A DNA stretch of 64,000 nt, taken from the NCBI GenBank assembly GCA_944327255.1, contig CALVHA010000007.1, positions 1 to 64,000 on the forward strand, given 5' to 3'. Below the pieces are notes generated by a model, which saw only the letters and a list, made by a program, of their open reading frames with translations, was not told where the DNA came from and did no database searches. Position 1 is the first letter of the stretch; the number at the start of each line of letters is the position of its first letter. Below are positions 1-8,470 of the stretch, in pieces. The translations under genes were made by a program, and so were the position numbers. Origin of the DNA: Candidatus Gastranaerophilales bacterium (lineage in GTDB: Bacteria > Cyanobacteriota > Vampirovibrionia > Gastranaerophilales > Gastranaerophilaceae).

Positions 1-237
1 CAGGTGACTGATTTAGGTAACCTTGAAAAAATTGATGGGTTTGCTGATTTCACTAACTCACAGGTGACTGATTTAGGGAATCTGGAATATATTGGCGGGG
101 ATGCTGATTTCAGTTATTCACAGGTGACTGATTTAGGGAATCTGGGAAAAATCGGTGGGGACGTTTATATCAAAAACTCACCGCTGACTGTTGATGATTT
201 TAAAAATATTAAAATTGGCGAGTGTATTTTTACTTAA
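1..237 (+). CDS. C-terminal part of a tandem-repeat (LRR-like) protein
   Basis: This is a partial gene whose start lies upstream of the window. The reading frame is open from base 1 and ends at TAA 235-237. Three consecutive 60-base units (1-60, 61-120, 121-180) each encode a 20-residue repeat starting QVTDLGNL, with a GG or G-x-A pair in the middle and ending in S. A shorter capping stretch follows, starting PLTVDDF. The regular L/I/F spacing suggests a leucine-rich-repeat or beta-solenoid fold, which usually binds proteins or surfaces; that function is inference. The repeats are nearly identical at DNA level, especially the second and third, so the array is probably young and prone to length change. 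An internal GTG at base 4 is not a convincing start. Confidence 0.75.
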   Translation, partial: QVTDLGNLEKIDGFADFTNSQVTDLGNLEYIGGDADFSYSQVTDLGNLGKIGGDVYIKNSPLTVDDFKNIKIGECIFT

Positions 238-321
238 TATTTTATCTAACTATAAAAAATATTAAAAATTCGCAAAAAATCATATTTACGTGTTTTAGAC
301 AAACCAGTAAAGGAGAAAGAA

Positions 322-720
322 ATGCAGATAAGTAATAACTTGTATGGAAACAAGCCGGTTTTTGGAGCAAAATTGAAATTTACTTCCCCGGAACTTAGAA
401 ATCTATTTGCTGCTGAATTGTCACGCAGTTTTGATAGTAAATTGTCTTCCCAAAACAAATTAGATTTAAGAGAAAATATACAAAAATTTAAAGATCTATA
501 TAAGAATGATGTATTAGAAGTTACTTTAAAAGATGTTAATTATTCTGATAAAGAAATGGAAGTATTTAATCCCAACACTATGCATCTTAAGTCATTCCCT
601 GCTGTAGTGAGGAATTGTATTCTCCCAAATACTTTTGGAAAAATGTTTGAATTTTTAGTGGGAAATGAGTCTAAAGCTTTTTGGACTGATAAAACAGCAA
701 AGGATTTATTTGTAAAATAA
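322..720 (+). CDS. Hypothetical protein with N-terminal VFGAK motif
   Basis: A 132-residue protein of no recognised family. The ATG at 322 follows an AGGAG ribosome-binding site 8 bases upstream, so the start is well supported. The N-terminus opens MQI and carries VFGAK at residues 13-17, a variant of the M[QRK][IV]...SFxG signature shared by several unrelated proteins in this window. The rest is soluble, charged and probably helical, with no membrane segment or signal peptide. It stands alone between the repeat-protein tail and a small membrane protein. An antisense frame at 246-458 is a shadow. Confidence 0.7.
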   Translation: MQISNNLYGNKPVFGAKLKFTSPELRNLFAAELSRSFDSKLSSQNKLDLRENIQKFKDLYKNDVLEVTLKDVNYSDKEMEVFNPNTMHLKSFPAVVRNCILPNTFGKMFEFLVGNESKAFWTDKTAKDLFVK

Positions 721-817
721 TGTTTAGTTAGGGATTATTTAATTCTGTTAAATGAGGTTTTTCTTAAGTAAAATCAAGTAAATTTATATAAAAAGTTAGA
801 ATTAGAAAGGAAAAATT

Positions 818-1219
818 ATGAATAGATTAAAATTATTCGGTTACGGGTTTGCGACTGCCATCGGACTTGGGGTCGGGGCAGGGATAACAGTTCCAAAAAT
901 TTATGATCATAAATACGCAAAAACAATTAACGAAGCAAAAGATACTATAAAAGCAATAGCGCCTGACAAATTTGAAAAATTCCAGAAAGAAGAAAAAGAA
1001 CTCGGGATATTTGATCGTAAAGTAATTTTCTGGCTAGAAGCCCGCAAACAAACTTTACAAAATTATCATATCCAACAAAAGTTAAAAGTACAAGATTCAT
1101 TAAAGATTGATAATATTGATAATATTGGGAAAATGATTGATAAACTTGCTAAGAAAGCCTATCAAGAAGGAGCGCAGATGGTTCGTGACAGTATTAAAAA
1201 CGTTTCTAATATAAAATAA
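818..1219 (+). CDS. Small membrane-anchored hypothetical protein
   Basis: A 133-residue protein. The ATG at 818 is preceded by AGAAAGGA at a good distance. Residues about 5-27 form one glycine-rich hydrophobic segment, giving an N-in or uncleaved anchor; the rest is lysine- and glutamate-rich and probably a coiled helix (residues about 35-120). The family is not recognised. A hairpin with a T-run just downstream (1237-1283) ends the transcript. The architecture of a short anchor plus a helical tail fits a periplasmic or membrane-tethered adaptor, but that is only a shape argument. Confidence 0.65.
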   Translation: MNRLKLFGYGFATAIGLGVGAGITVPKIYDHKYAKTINEAKDTIKAIAPDKFEKFQKEEKELGIFDRKVIFWLEARKQTLQNYHIQQKLKVQDSLKIDNIDNIGKMIDKLAKKAYQEGAQMVRDSIKNVSNIK

Positions 1220-1236
1220 CTTTTTCAAAAAATCAG

Positions 1237-1283
1237 CAGGTAGTGCTTTAACTTTAATGGGACACTATCTGTTTGTTTTTTTT
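1237..1283 (+). terminator. Intrinsic terminator after the 818-1219 gene
   Basis: The arm CAGGTAGTG (1237-1245) pairs with CACTATCTG (1263-1271), giving nine base pairs with one G-T wobble. A long T-run follows. It sits 17 bases after the stop codon of the small membrane protein. Confidence 0.75.
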
Positions 1284-1310
1284 ATTTTGCATACTTTTTC
1301 AATTGATAAT

Positions 1311-1340
1311 AAAAAAGAGAGGTCAAAACCTCTCTTTTTT
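1311..1340 (-). terminator. Terminator of tRNA-Leu
   Basis: A perfect 13-base-pair inverted repeat (1311-1323 with 1328-1340) encloses a four-base loop. It has A-runs and T-runs on the outer edges, so it can work in both directions. On the minus strand it begins two bases after the tRNA CCA end. Confidence 0.85.
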
Positions 1341-1341
1341 A

Positions 1342-1427
1342 TGGTGTCGAAGAAGGGACTCGAACCCTCAAGGCGTTAACCACATGAACCTGAATCATGC
1401 GCGTCTACCAATTCCGCCACTTCGACA
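1342..1427 (-). tRNA. tRNA-Leu (anticodon CAG)
   Basis: An 86-base gene on the minus strand. The 7-bp acceptor stem (TGTCGAA/TTCGACA) is followed by an encoded CCA at 1342-1344. The D-arm, a five-bp anticodon stem (CATGA/TCATG) with loop TTCAGGT, a class-II variable arm, and a T-arm with the GTTCGAGTC loop are all visible. The anticodon is CAG, which reads CTG. The long variable arm and the anticodon both indicate leucine. A strong terminator lies immediately downstream, so this looks like a single-gene transcript. Confidence 0.97.
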
Positions 1428-1481
1428 TTTCATATAGACTTATTTAGTTATATCATACATACAGTTAAAAAGTAAATATTA

Positions 1482-2081
1482 TTATTTAATTTTTTTGAAA
1501 AATTCTTCTGCCAAAAGTTGTGAATATTTTGAACTTTCATTTGCGGAAATTAATATTCGATCCTCACCGTCTTTATTAGAGGCAACTGCAATAACTCCGC
1601 CAAGTTCACCAATAGGGAACCTGCTTATTTTTGCCTTAAACTTTACATACGGAATAACCCTGTCAAAAGAGACCATTTCTCCGTGTTTTACAACAGTGAA
1701 TTCCTCCAGCCCAATTGCCTGATATTTAATTTTTCCCAAAGATGCTTTTAATTTCGGCTCTATATTCCCGCTTATAATATCGTCTCTTGTCAACAACGGT
1801 TTATTATTTGCATCCACAACAATCATTTTCTGTCCGGTTGCCTTATGCTCAGCAACTACTCCGTTGTATCCAAGCATGCCCGTTGCCTTTTCTAAGGTAA
1901 ATTCTTCATTGATCTGAGAAAAATCGCCGACTTTTTGCGCTCTTTGCATTATAGTTTCGTTCGATGCGTGAAAATATTTATTAAAAATATTAACAACAAA
2001 ATCTTTCCCGCCAATCGATAAAAAACCGACAATAGCAAGGGCAAATATGATAGAATGAATAATTTTTTTTAAACAACCCAT
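1482..2081 (-). CDS. Membrane-anchored protein of unknown function
   Basis: About 199 residues. I place the start at the ATG at 2081 (MGCLKKII), which has a GAGG site about 9 bases upstream on the minus strand; a TTG six bases earlier would add only two residues. Residues 5-26 are hydrophobic and form a single N-terminal membrane segment or uncleaved signal. The remainder is a soluble domain of mixed strands and helices that I do not recognise, presumably outside the cytoplasm. It is divergent from mutS, sharing a 39-bp intergenic region. Confidence 0.7.
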   Translation of the reverse strand: MGCLKKIIHSIIFALAIVGFLSIGGKDFVVNIFNKYFHASNETIMQRAQKVGDFSQINEEFTLEKATGMLGYNGVVAEHKATGQKMIVVDANNKPLLTRDDIISGNIEPKLKASLGKIKYQAIGLEEFTVVKHGEMVSFDRVIPYVKFKAKISRFPIGELGGVIAVASNKDGEDRILISANESSKYSQLLAEEFFKKIK

Positions 2082-2108
2082 TTGCAAAACCTCAATTCAT
2101 GGTATAAT
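2082..2108 (+). promoter_or_regulatory. mutS promoter, extended -10
   Basis: The extended -10 TGGTATAAT lies at 2100-2108. A TTGCAA at 2082-2087 gives only a 15-base spacer, so the TGG extension probably carries the promoter. The predicted transcript start is near 2115, leaving about six bases before the ATG at 2121. Confidence 0.55.
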
Positions 2109-2120
2109 CATATTATAACT

Positions 2121-4703
2121 ATGACAAAAAACGAAATCAATAATATTCATACAAAAGACTTGGAGATGGAGAAATTAACTCCTGTAATGCAACAGTACCT
2201 TAAGATAAAAAGAGAGCATCAGGATGCGATACTTCTATACCGACTTGGAGATTTTTATGAAACATTCTTTGAAGATGCAGTAACCCTCTCCAAAGAGCTT
2301 GAACTGACACTCACAGGGCGTGATGCAGGTGCAACTTACGGAAGAGTCCCGCTTGCGGGCATTCCATATAAAGCAGTGAATACTTACTTAGAAAAACTCG
2401 TTGAAAAAAACTTTAAAGTAGCATTGTGTGATCAGCTTGAAGATCCTAAATTTGCAAAGGGAATCGTAAAAAGAGGTGTTACACGTATCATAACAGCAGG
2501 GACACTTACTGAAAGTGATTTCTTGCAACAAAACTCTAACAATTACATATGTGCGATGTTTAAAGACGATAAAAGCGACTTATACGGTTTCGCATATGCA
2601 GATATTTCAACTGGGGAATTTAAAGTTACACAGGCTCCTATCCATATGATTATGGCGGAACTTGCAAGAATAGCTCCGTCAGAAATTGTAGCCCCGGCTG
2701 TTAATCAGAAAATTCAACCATTCCAAATCGTTCCGGAGCAAAAAATTGATCTTCCTGAAGATATTCAAAAGTTATATAACTGCTCAAAAATTCCGTCTAG
2801 CGTTTTTGATTTGAGTTTTGCAGAAAATAACCTTAAAGCAGTATTTCAAGCTTCAAATTTAGAGGCTTTCGGGTTTTCTAAATACAAAACAGGATTTAGA
2901 GCTGGCGGGGCTTTGCTTGCTTATGTATGGGAAAATTTAAAAGAAAATGTTCCTAAATTTGAACGGATTGAAACTTACGAACTTTCTGAATATATGGTTC
3001 TTGATAGAAGCACAAGAAAAAATCTTGAACTTACAGAAACTCTGAGAGAAAAAAACAAATACGGTTCGCTTCTATGGGCAATTGACAAAACCAAAACCAA
3101 TATGGGGGCACGTCTATTAAAAAATTGGATTTGCCAGCCACTTAAGGATATTGATTCAATAATGGAAAGACAAAATTCCATCAGCGAAATGGTCGAAAAT
3201 GTTACTGCCAGAAAAAAAATTGTTGATTTACTTGAAAAAATTTATGATATTCAACGTTCTGCAACAAGAGTCAGTAATAGTTCAGCGTCCCCGAGAGACT
3301 TCTTAAGTTTAAAAGAATCTTTATTCATATTACCTGAAATATTAGATACTGCAAAAGAATTAGAATTTAACCCTTTCAAAAATGTAGAAACTTACAAAGA
3401 GGAAATTGCAGATTTTGCCAATCTAATAGATAGGACGTTAAAAGATGACCCTCCTATTCTTCTTAAAGATGGAGGAATTATCAAAACCGGAGTAAGCGGA
3501 GAACTTGATTACTACAGAGATCTTCTCACCGGCGGAGAAAATTGGTTGCAAAAATATGCAGAAGATGAAAAAGAAAGAACAGGGATTAAAAACCTTAAAG
3601 TCACTTCAAACAAAGTTTTCGGATACTATATAGAAGTTACTGCTGCAAATTTAAATCTTGTTCCGTCAAATTATATAAGAAAACAAACTATCGCCAACGG
3701 TGAAAGATTTATTACGGAAGAATTAAAAAAACACGAAGATGATGTTCTATCGGCGAAGTTTAAATCAACAGAACTTGAATATCGTCTTTTCACTGATTTT
3801 AGAGAATATTCAAAAGAGTTTGTTACAAAGTTAAGAGAAATCGCGGATTGCCTTGCTAAAATTGATGTTTATTCATCACTTGCAGAAGTTGCCTGCGAAA
3901 ATAATTACTGTAAACCGGAAATAGATGAGTCAGATGATTTTATTGTTAAAAATGGGCGCCATCCGGTTCTAGAAAAAATACTTCCTCTAGGGGAATATGT
4001 AGCAAATGATCTGGAATTGAAAAGTAAATCTGTTGATGCAACACAGTTTATGATTTTAACCGGACCGAATATGGCTGGAAAATCTACTTATATGCGCCAA
4101 AATGCATTAATAGTAATTCTTGCCCAAATTGGCTCATGGGTTCCAGCAGATTACGTAAAACTGGGAGTTGTTGATAAAATATTTACACGTGTAGGAGCCT
4201 CTGATGATTTAACTCTCGGACAATCAACATTTATGGTTGAGATGGTTGAGACGTCTTTCATCCTTAATTCTGCAACCGAAAGAAGCTTTATTCTGCTTGA
4301 TGAAATCGGCAGAGGGACAAGTACTTATGACGGAGTTGCAATCGCATGGGCAGTTGCAGAATATATAGCAACAAAAATTAAGGCTCGCTGTATTTTTGCG
4401 ACGCATTACCACGAACTTAACGTAATGACAAAAACATATCCGCAGATTAAAAATTACAGAATTACAGTAACAGAAGAAAACGGAGAAATAGAATTCTTAA
4501 GAAAAATCGTCCAGGGCGGAGCCAGCAAAAGTTATGGGATTCAAGTGGCTAAAATGGCTGGATTACCTAATTCTGTCGTTAAACGCTCTCAAGATTTAAT
4601 GAGCAGAATGCAGAAAGACTTTTCGAATAACCTTGCAACGCGTAAAAAATCATCTGATATACCGCAAGTTGATGTTCCTCAGTTGAATCTGTTCAACTCT
4701 TAA
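2121..4703 (+). CDS. mutS: DNA mismatch repair protein MutS
   Basis: MutS recognises mismatched bases and starts methyl-directed or nick-directed repair. From the ATG at 2121 the product is 860 residues, normal for the family. The mismatch-reading N-terminal domain has the expected GDFYE-type context (YRLGDFYETFFEDA). The ATPase has Walker A GPNMAGKST near residue 648 and the signature DEIGRGTST near 726. The C-terminus carries QLNLF, matching the sliding-clamp-binding motif QLxLF. There is no Shine-Dalgarno before 2121; a consensus -10 only 12 bases upstream suggests an almost leaderless mRNA. Initiation at 2082 is less likely because it lies upstream of the -10 element. The stop overlaps that of convergent coaX. 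Confidence 0.95.
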   Translation: MTKNEINNIHTKDLEMEKLTPVMQQYLKIKREHQDAILLYRLGDFYETFFEDAVTLSKELELTLTGRDAGATYGRVPLAGIPYKAVNTYLEKLVEKNFKVALCDQLEDPKFAKGIVKRGVTRIITAGTLTESDFLQQNSNNYICAMFKDDKSDLYGFAYADISTGEFKVTQAPIHMIMAELARIAPSEIVAPAVNQKIQPFQIVPEQKIDLPEDIQKLYNCSKIPSSVFDLSFAENNLKAVFQASNLEAFGFSKYKTGFRAGGALLAYVWENLKENVPKFERIETYELSEYMVLDRSTRKNLELTETLREKNKYGSLLWAIDKTKTNMGARLLKNWICQPLKDIDSIMERQNSISEMVENVTARKKIVDLLEKIYDIQRSATRVSNSSASPRDFLSLKESLFILPEILDTAKELEFNPFKNVETYKEEIADFANLIDRTLKDDPPILLKDGGIIKTGVSGELDYYRDLLTGGENWLQKYAEDEKERTGIKNLKVTSNKVFGYYIEVTAANLNLVPSNYIRKQTIANGERFITEELKKHEDDVLSAKFKSTELEYRLFTDFREYSKEFVTKLREIADCLAKIDVYSSLAEVACENNYCKPEIDESDDFIVKNGRHPVLEKILPLGEYVANDLELKSKSVDATQFMILTGPNMAGKSTYMRQNALIVILAQIGSWVPADYVKLGVVDKIFTRVGASDDLTLGQSTFMVEMVETSFILNSATERSFILLDEIGRGTSTYDGVAIAWAVAEYIATKIKARCIFATHYHELNVMTKTYPQIKNYRITVTEENGEIEFLRKIVQGGASKSYGIQVAKMAGLPNSVVKRSQDLMSRMQKDFSNNLATRKKSSDIPQVDVPQLNLFNS

Positions 4704-5452
4704 GTATTGATGTAATAAAGATGTCTCAAACCTTCAAGTGTAAGTGTCGGATTAATGAAATCAAATGGTCTTTTTAAGTAATCTGCGATAATACCAGTAT
4801 ATCCGCCTGTAGCGACAATTACAGCCTTAGAACCCAACTCTTTTTCACACTGTTCAATAAGACCGTCAATCATACAAGCACAACCTCTTATAACGCCTGA
4901 TAAAATTGCATCAGTTGTATTTGAGCCAATTGCACTTGGTGAAATTGCCGCATCAATTCTTGGAAGTTTTGAGGTAAATTTATTCAAACTCTTAAGTTGC
5001 AAATTAATTCCAGGAGCAATAACTCCTCCTACAAAAACACCTTCTTTATTTACAATATCAAAAGTTGTTGCAGTGCCAAAGTCAACAACAATAACAGGAT
5101 GATTATACAAAATATAAGCTCCTGCAGCATTGGCAATTCTGTCCGCCCCGATTTCTTTTTTATTCGGCAATCCGATTTTAATCCCTGTGTTTATAGATGT
5201 GCTTAACAAAATAGAATTGATTTTAAAAACATTATCAACAGCATTTTTAAATTTTTTATTCAGTTCCTCAACAACAGACGAAATAATACATCCGTCAACT
5301 TTAAAATCTTTGAACAAAGATTTTAAAAGCACTTCATACTCTTCCAAAGACAGGTCTTTATCCGATGCAAGCCTGAATTCTTCCACAAGTGCATTGTCAT
5401 CGAACAAACCTAATGTTATACTTGTATTTCCTATATCGGCAGTGAGAAGCAT
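4700..5452 (-). CDS. coaX: Type III pantothenate kinase
   Basis: This enzyme catalyses the first step of coenzyme A synthesis, the ATP-dependent phosphorylation of pantothenate. It has 250 residues, the usual length. The N-terminal DIGNTSITLG phosphate-binding loop, GADRIANA, DFGTATTFD and the late ATGG motif are all those of the CoaX (ASKHA-fold) family, distinct from CoaA and PanK-II. The ATG at 5452 has a GAGGA ribosome-binding site, but that site lies inside the 3' arm of an 11-bp hairpin (5453-5481), so translation may be structure-sensitive. The gene converges on mutS with overlapping stop codons. Confidence 0.95.
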   Translation of the reverse strand: MLLTADIGNTSITLGLFDDNALVEEFRLASDKDLSLEEYEVLLKSLFKDFKVDGCIISSVVEELNKKFKNAVDNVFKINSILLSTSINTGIKIGLPNKKEIGADRIANAAGAYILYNHPVIVVDFGTATTFDIVNKEGVFVGGVIAPGINLQLKSLNKFTSKLPRIDAAISPSAIGSNTTDAILSGVIRGCACMIDGLIEQCEKELGSKAVIVATGGYTGIIADYLKRPFDFINPTLTLEGLRHLYYINT

Positions 5453-5481
5453 AAAATAATCCTCAATTCAAGGATTATTTT
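5453..5481 (-). promoter_or_regulatory. Hairpin overlapping the coaX ribosome-binding site
   Basis: Arms 5453-5463 and 5471-5481 are perfectly complementary (11 bp, loop of seven). On the minus strand the 3' arm contains GAGGA, the coaX ribosome-binding site. It may act as a weak terminator for the upstream 61-residue gene, as a translational brake on coaX, or both. The stem is AT-rich and only moderately stable. Confidence 0.5.
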
Positions 5482-5506
5482 ATAACAAACAATATATTTT
5501 GCAAAG

Positions 5507-5692
5507 TTATAAAGATGATGCTGCAGACTGGCTTTCTCTAACTTGACCTGTGCGCAGAGCATCTCCTATCATAGTGCCCATCTTTTGAAAAGTTGATGTA
5601 AAATCACCAGCTTTTGCCTGCTTAGCAAGTAAATCAAACTCTTCCCAGCGATTCCTTTTAACTTGTCCTGCATCGATTCTCATATCGCTCAT
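5507..5692 (-). CDS. Small hypothetical protein, 61 residues
   Basis: A short soluble protein beginning MSDMRIDAG, with a clear AAGGAG ribosome-binding site five bases upstream of the ATG at 5692. No domain is recognised. The C-terminus is rich in Q, S and A (ESQSAASSL). It is separated from coaX by only 54 bases and may be cotranscribed with it. Its sharp ribosome-binding site argues that it is real despite its size. Confidence 0.6.
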   Translation of the reverse strand: MSDMRIDAGQVKRNRWEEFDLLAKQAKAGDFTSTFQKMGTMIGDALRTGQVRESQSAASSL

Positions 5693-5843
5693 TTTAAGAC
5701 TCCTTTTATTCGTGTTTGCGTATGAATATACATGTTCTATCTCTTATATATCTATAAAGTATTTTTTATCTATCAAATTGCTTACTCAGCAAAAAAATGT
5801 TACAAAAGTTTACAATTAAAATAAAAAATATCATATAAGACTA

Positions 5844-5872
5844 TTGCAAAAAAGTTAATAAGATAGTATAAT
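5844..5872 (+). promoter_or_regulatory. Sigma-70-type promoter for the 95-residue gene
   Basis: The -35 TTGCAA (5844-5849) and -10 TATAAT (5867-5872) are separated by exactly 17 bases. The predicted transcript start is near 5879, with a GAGG site just before the ATG at 5902. Confidence 0.75.
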
Positions 5873-5901
5873 TTTAAGGTAGGTATATTTTTGAGGTTAG
5901 T

Positions 5902-6189
5902 ATGTTAGTTTCTTCAATCGCAAGATTCAATGCAATAAATACAATGAATAATGCAGCTTATAACATGATGAATGCATCAAATAGCCTTATGGGGGCAATG
6001 GGAGGAATGAATTCCAGAGCATTCGGAGGGGAACATAATTTAAGCATGCTCCATGAAATGGACAAAAAAATTAGCCTTGATCTTGCATCTAACTCTCTTT
6101 TATATAAGTTAGCATACCTACAGGAAAAATCACTAGCTAAACGTCAGGCACAAGAGTGCAAACAAAATAAACTTAATGTTTTAGCATAG
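5902..6189 (+). CDS. Small Met/Asn/Ala-rich hypothetical protein
   Basis: A 95-residue protein. The first 35 residues are rich in M, N, A and G with a GAMGGMN stretch. The second half is helical and charged, ending in a K/Q-rich tail. No family is recognised. The start at 5902 is supported by GAGG and by a textbook promoter. There is no signal peptide or membrane segment. The strong dedicated promoter suggests high expression. Confidence 0.65.
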   Translation: MLVSSIARFNAINTMNNAAYNMMNASNSLMGAMGGMNSRAFGGEHNLSMLHEMDKKISLDLASNSLLYKLAYLQEKSLAKRQAQECKQNKLNVLA

Positions 6190-6204
6190 TTTTGAGAGGA
6201 TATA

Positions 6205-6231
6205 TGCATAGTCCGGGCAAAAGACTATGTA
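6205..6231 (+). other. Stem-loop before the 719-residue gene
   Basis: CATAGTC (6207-6213) pairs with GACTATG (6223-6229) around a nine-base loop CGGGCAAAA, extendable by two pairs. No T-run follows, so it is not an intrinsic terminator. It lies between two same-strand genes and could stabilise a processed 3' end or be incidental. Confidence 0.3.
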
Positions 6232-6286
6232 AAGAATTATTAAAACTATAGCAATTATATTGGTTTAGCACCGTTAAAATTTGCGT

Positions 6287-8440
6287 ATGCGAATTTATAA
6301 TCTCGGATTGGGCTATCAGCCAATAAAACGATACAATAATACACCTCAAAATAAATACCGTTTACAAACAAAAAACGGTCTATCACCTTGTGCTGATACT
6401 ACCACTTATTTTTGCGGAAGAAAAAGCTCTAAAATGAGCGATAAAGAATTTAAAAAATTAAAACGGGAAATTAGCCTTCTATGTGAAAAATATGAGGATG
6501 AAGCAGATCTGTCAAATCTCCAAAAAGTTTTAACTAAAGAAAATATTGTTTTTGCAAAAAGCCTCTTAGAAAAAGAAAATTTTCCAAAGCATGAAATATA
6601 CGCAATTACACATCGGACCAATAATAAGAACTTAAGATTAGCAATAATGTTATGTGATGACGACAATGTTCCCAAATACCAGATAGCAAAAATTTTAAAC
6701 AACACAACTAAAAACAATTTAAATTTTACAGAACAAATGTACAAAACAAAAGACTTTCCGGTAAACCTGCTGCACGAATTACTGGAATACATTGGAGAAG
6801 ATGCACAGTATTATGGAGTAAATGAAATTCAAGGACTTCCATACTATGTAAAAATGTATAGACAATGCATAAAAAATTCGTATAAGTATGTAAATTGTGA
6901 AGAAGGAAATAATAACAAATTTAACAATCTTATTAACAAGTATTTTACCCAAAAAGGTAGCGATTTAATTAAACTTGCAAGCCTTCAGGATGATGAACTA
7001 AATGATATTCTATTAAGAAAACGTTTTCTGGAAATGAACGACTATCTTAGAATAATACATTCATTTACAGATGCACAAATGGATATTCTTCGATTAGGGC
7101 TTAAGTGCAAAACACCTGAAAACAAACGGCTCAGTCAGCCTGAAAAAGTTATGCTAATAGAAATTATTAATGCCTATAAATTAACACACCAGAATTTTAG
7201 CCCAATAAAGGAAATGATTTCTTATGGAGTACTTGATATTCAAAAACTCAAAAAAGATATAATGCTAAATATCTTTAATTCACTTGTTTATAAAGAAGAA
7301 AATTCAAAAGAATTGATTTCAGAAGAAAAACTCTTATCATGGGATAAAAATTACACCCACTTACTTGCATCTCAACTTCACAAAAAAGGAGCTAAAAATA
7401 TATTAAACGTTATCAAACTTGCGAACCAACCTCAAGACTTCAAAGAGCTTATACGGAAAAAGAGTGGAAATCAATATACAGAATGGGAATTTAACAATTA
7501 TAATCTTGATTACAAAAAATGGCTTACCCCATCAAAAGCCAATGAAATAAGAATTATTACAGAAGACAACAACCTTAGACAAGTTAAGGAAATAGCAAAT
7601 CAATTCTCTCAAAATGTAAATGAACTACTTCAAAGTCCTGCAAGTATATTTATTACAAAAAAATATCCTAAATATATTAAGGATAATACCTTTTCTCTTC
7701 CAGAAGAGATATGTTCAAATAAAAATAAACTTGTAATATTTATAAAAAACTTTGATGAAGAACTTAATCCCGTATGGAAAAGAGCACAGAAGAATGAAAA
7801 CACCCAATCAGCACAAAAAACTCTTAATATAAGAGAAAATATCGCAGAATTAAACAAGAGACTGGAAACTATACTCTCGAACTCAGAACAAAAATCAATA
7901 GATGTTACGATAAAAATGTGGGACAGAATTCCGCAGCACGACCTCTTTCAGGGGAATTATTCCACATGCTGTATAGGAATGAATAAGGTAAATGCACAAG
8001 TAATGGAGCCATATCTTATGAAAACTGTCTTTAACATGATAGAAATTATTAATAATATAACAGGACAAACAGTAGGAAATGCTCTTTGTTATTATGCCAA
8101 AGAAAATTATAAACCAATTTTCATCATAGATAATATAGAGATTAACAATAGTTTTAAGCCTTCTAATGAAATCTGCGAAAAAATTCGGGATGGAATAACT
8201 GAATATTCCAAAAATTTAAACAAAGAAGTTACCGGAAATAACAATACTCCGATTTATTTGGGAGGGCACCCTAATGATGTCCCTGTTGCCAACCTCAAAC
8301 AAGAAGATTGCTTTATTCTGGGTCTAATCGGCAGCATATGGTCTGTAGATTCAAGGATTTATCTTGACGCATACGACGGTTGGATAGAGAGAAATGATAC
8401 ACAAGATCAAATTTTAAAACTATATAAACTTACCGATTAA
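6287..8440 (+). CDS. Large lineage-specific hypothetical protein
   Basis: About 717 residues from the ATG at 6287; a TTG two codons earlier is also possible, and neither has a good ribosome-binding site. The N-terminus opens MRI and holds YFCGRK near residues 41-46, a degenerate form of the SFxG-type tag seen elsewhere in the window. The middle (residues about 50-550) is helical and Lys/Asn-rich without recognisable motifs. The last 180 residues look like a globular domain: a CCIG element, then two beta-rich segments ending IIDNIEIN, then a helix. That order is reminiscent of acetyltransferase or cysteine-enzyme folds, but I cannot assign it. No membrane segment or signal peptide. Confidence 0.65.
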   Translation: MRIYNLGLGYQPIKRYNNTPQNKYRLQTKNGLSPCADTTTYFCGRKSSKMSDKEFKKLKREISLLCEKYEDEADLSNLQKVLTKENIVFAKSLLEKENFPKHEIYAITHRTNNKNLRLAIMLCDDDNVPKYQIAKILNNTTKNNLNFTEQMYKTKDFPVNLLHELLEYIGEDAQYYGVNEIQGLPYYVKMYRQCIKNSYKYVNCEEGNNNKFNNLINKYFTQKGSDLIKLASLQDDELNDILLRKRFLEMNDYLRIIHSFTDAQMDILRLGLKCKTPENKRLSQPEKVMLIEIINAYKLTHQNFSPIKEMISYGVLDIQKLKKDIMLNIFNSLVYKEENSKELISEEKLLSWDKNYTHLLASQLHKKGAKNILNVIKLANQPQDFKELIRKKSGNQYTEWEFNNYNLDYKKWLTPSKANEIRIITEDNNLRQVKEIANQFSQNVNELLQSPASIFITKKYPKYIKDNTFSLPEEICSNKNKLVIFIKNFDEELNPVWKRAQKNENTQSAQKTLNIRENIAELNKRLETILSNSEQKSIDVTIKMWDRIPQHDLFQGNYSTCCIGMNKVNAQVMEPYLMKTVFNMIEIINNITGQTVGNALCYYAKENYKPIFIIDNIEINNSFKPSNEICEKIRDGITEYSKNLNKEVTGNNNTPIYLGGHPNDVPVANLKQEDCFILGLIGSIWSVDSRIYLDAYDGWIERNDTQDQILKLYKLTD

Positions 8441-8470
8441 ATATCAAGACAAATAGAATAACCACAGAAG

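Noticed and set aside
1-180. CRISPR array
   Set aside because: The 60-base units are contiguous coding repeats with no spacers.
246-458. Frame antisense to the 322 gene
   Set aside because: Shadow of a gene with a clear Shine-Dalgarno; no supporting motif.
6205-6231. Riboswitch before the 717-residue gene
   Set aside because: Only one stem-loop with no conserved aptamer motif; the following gene is not a metabolic one.
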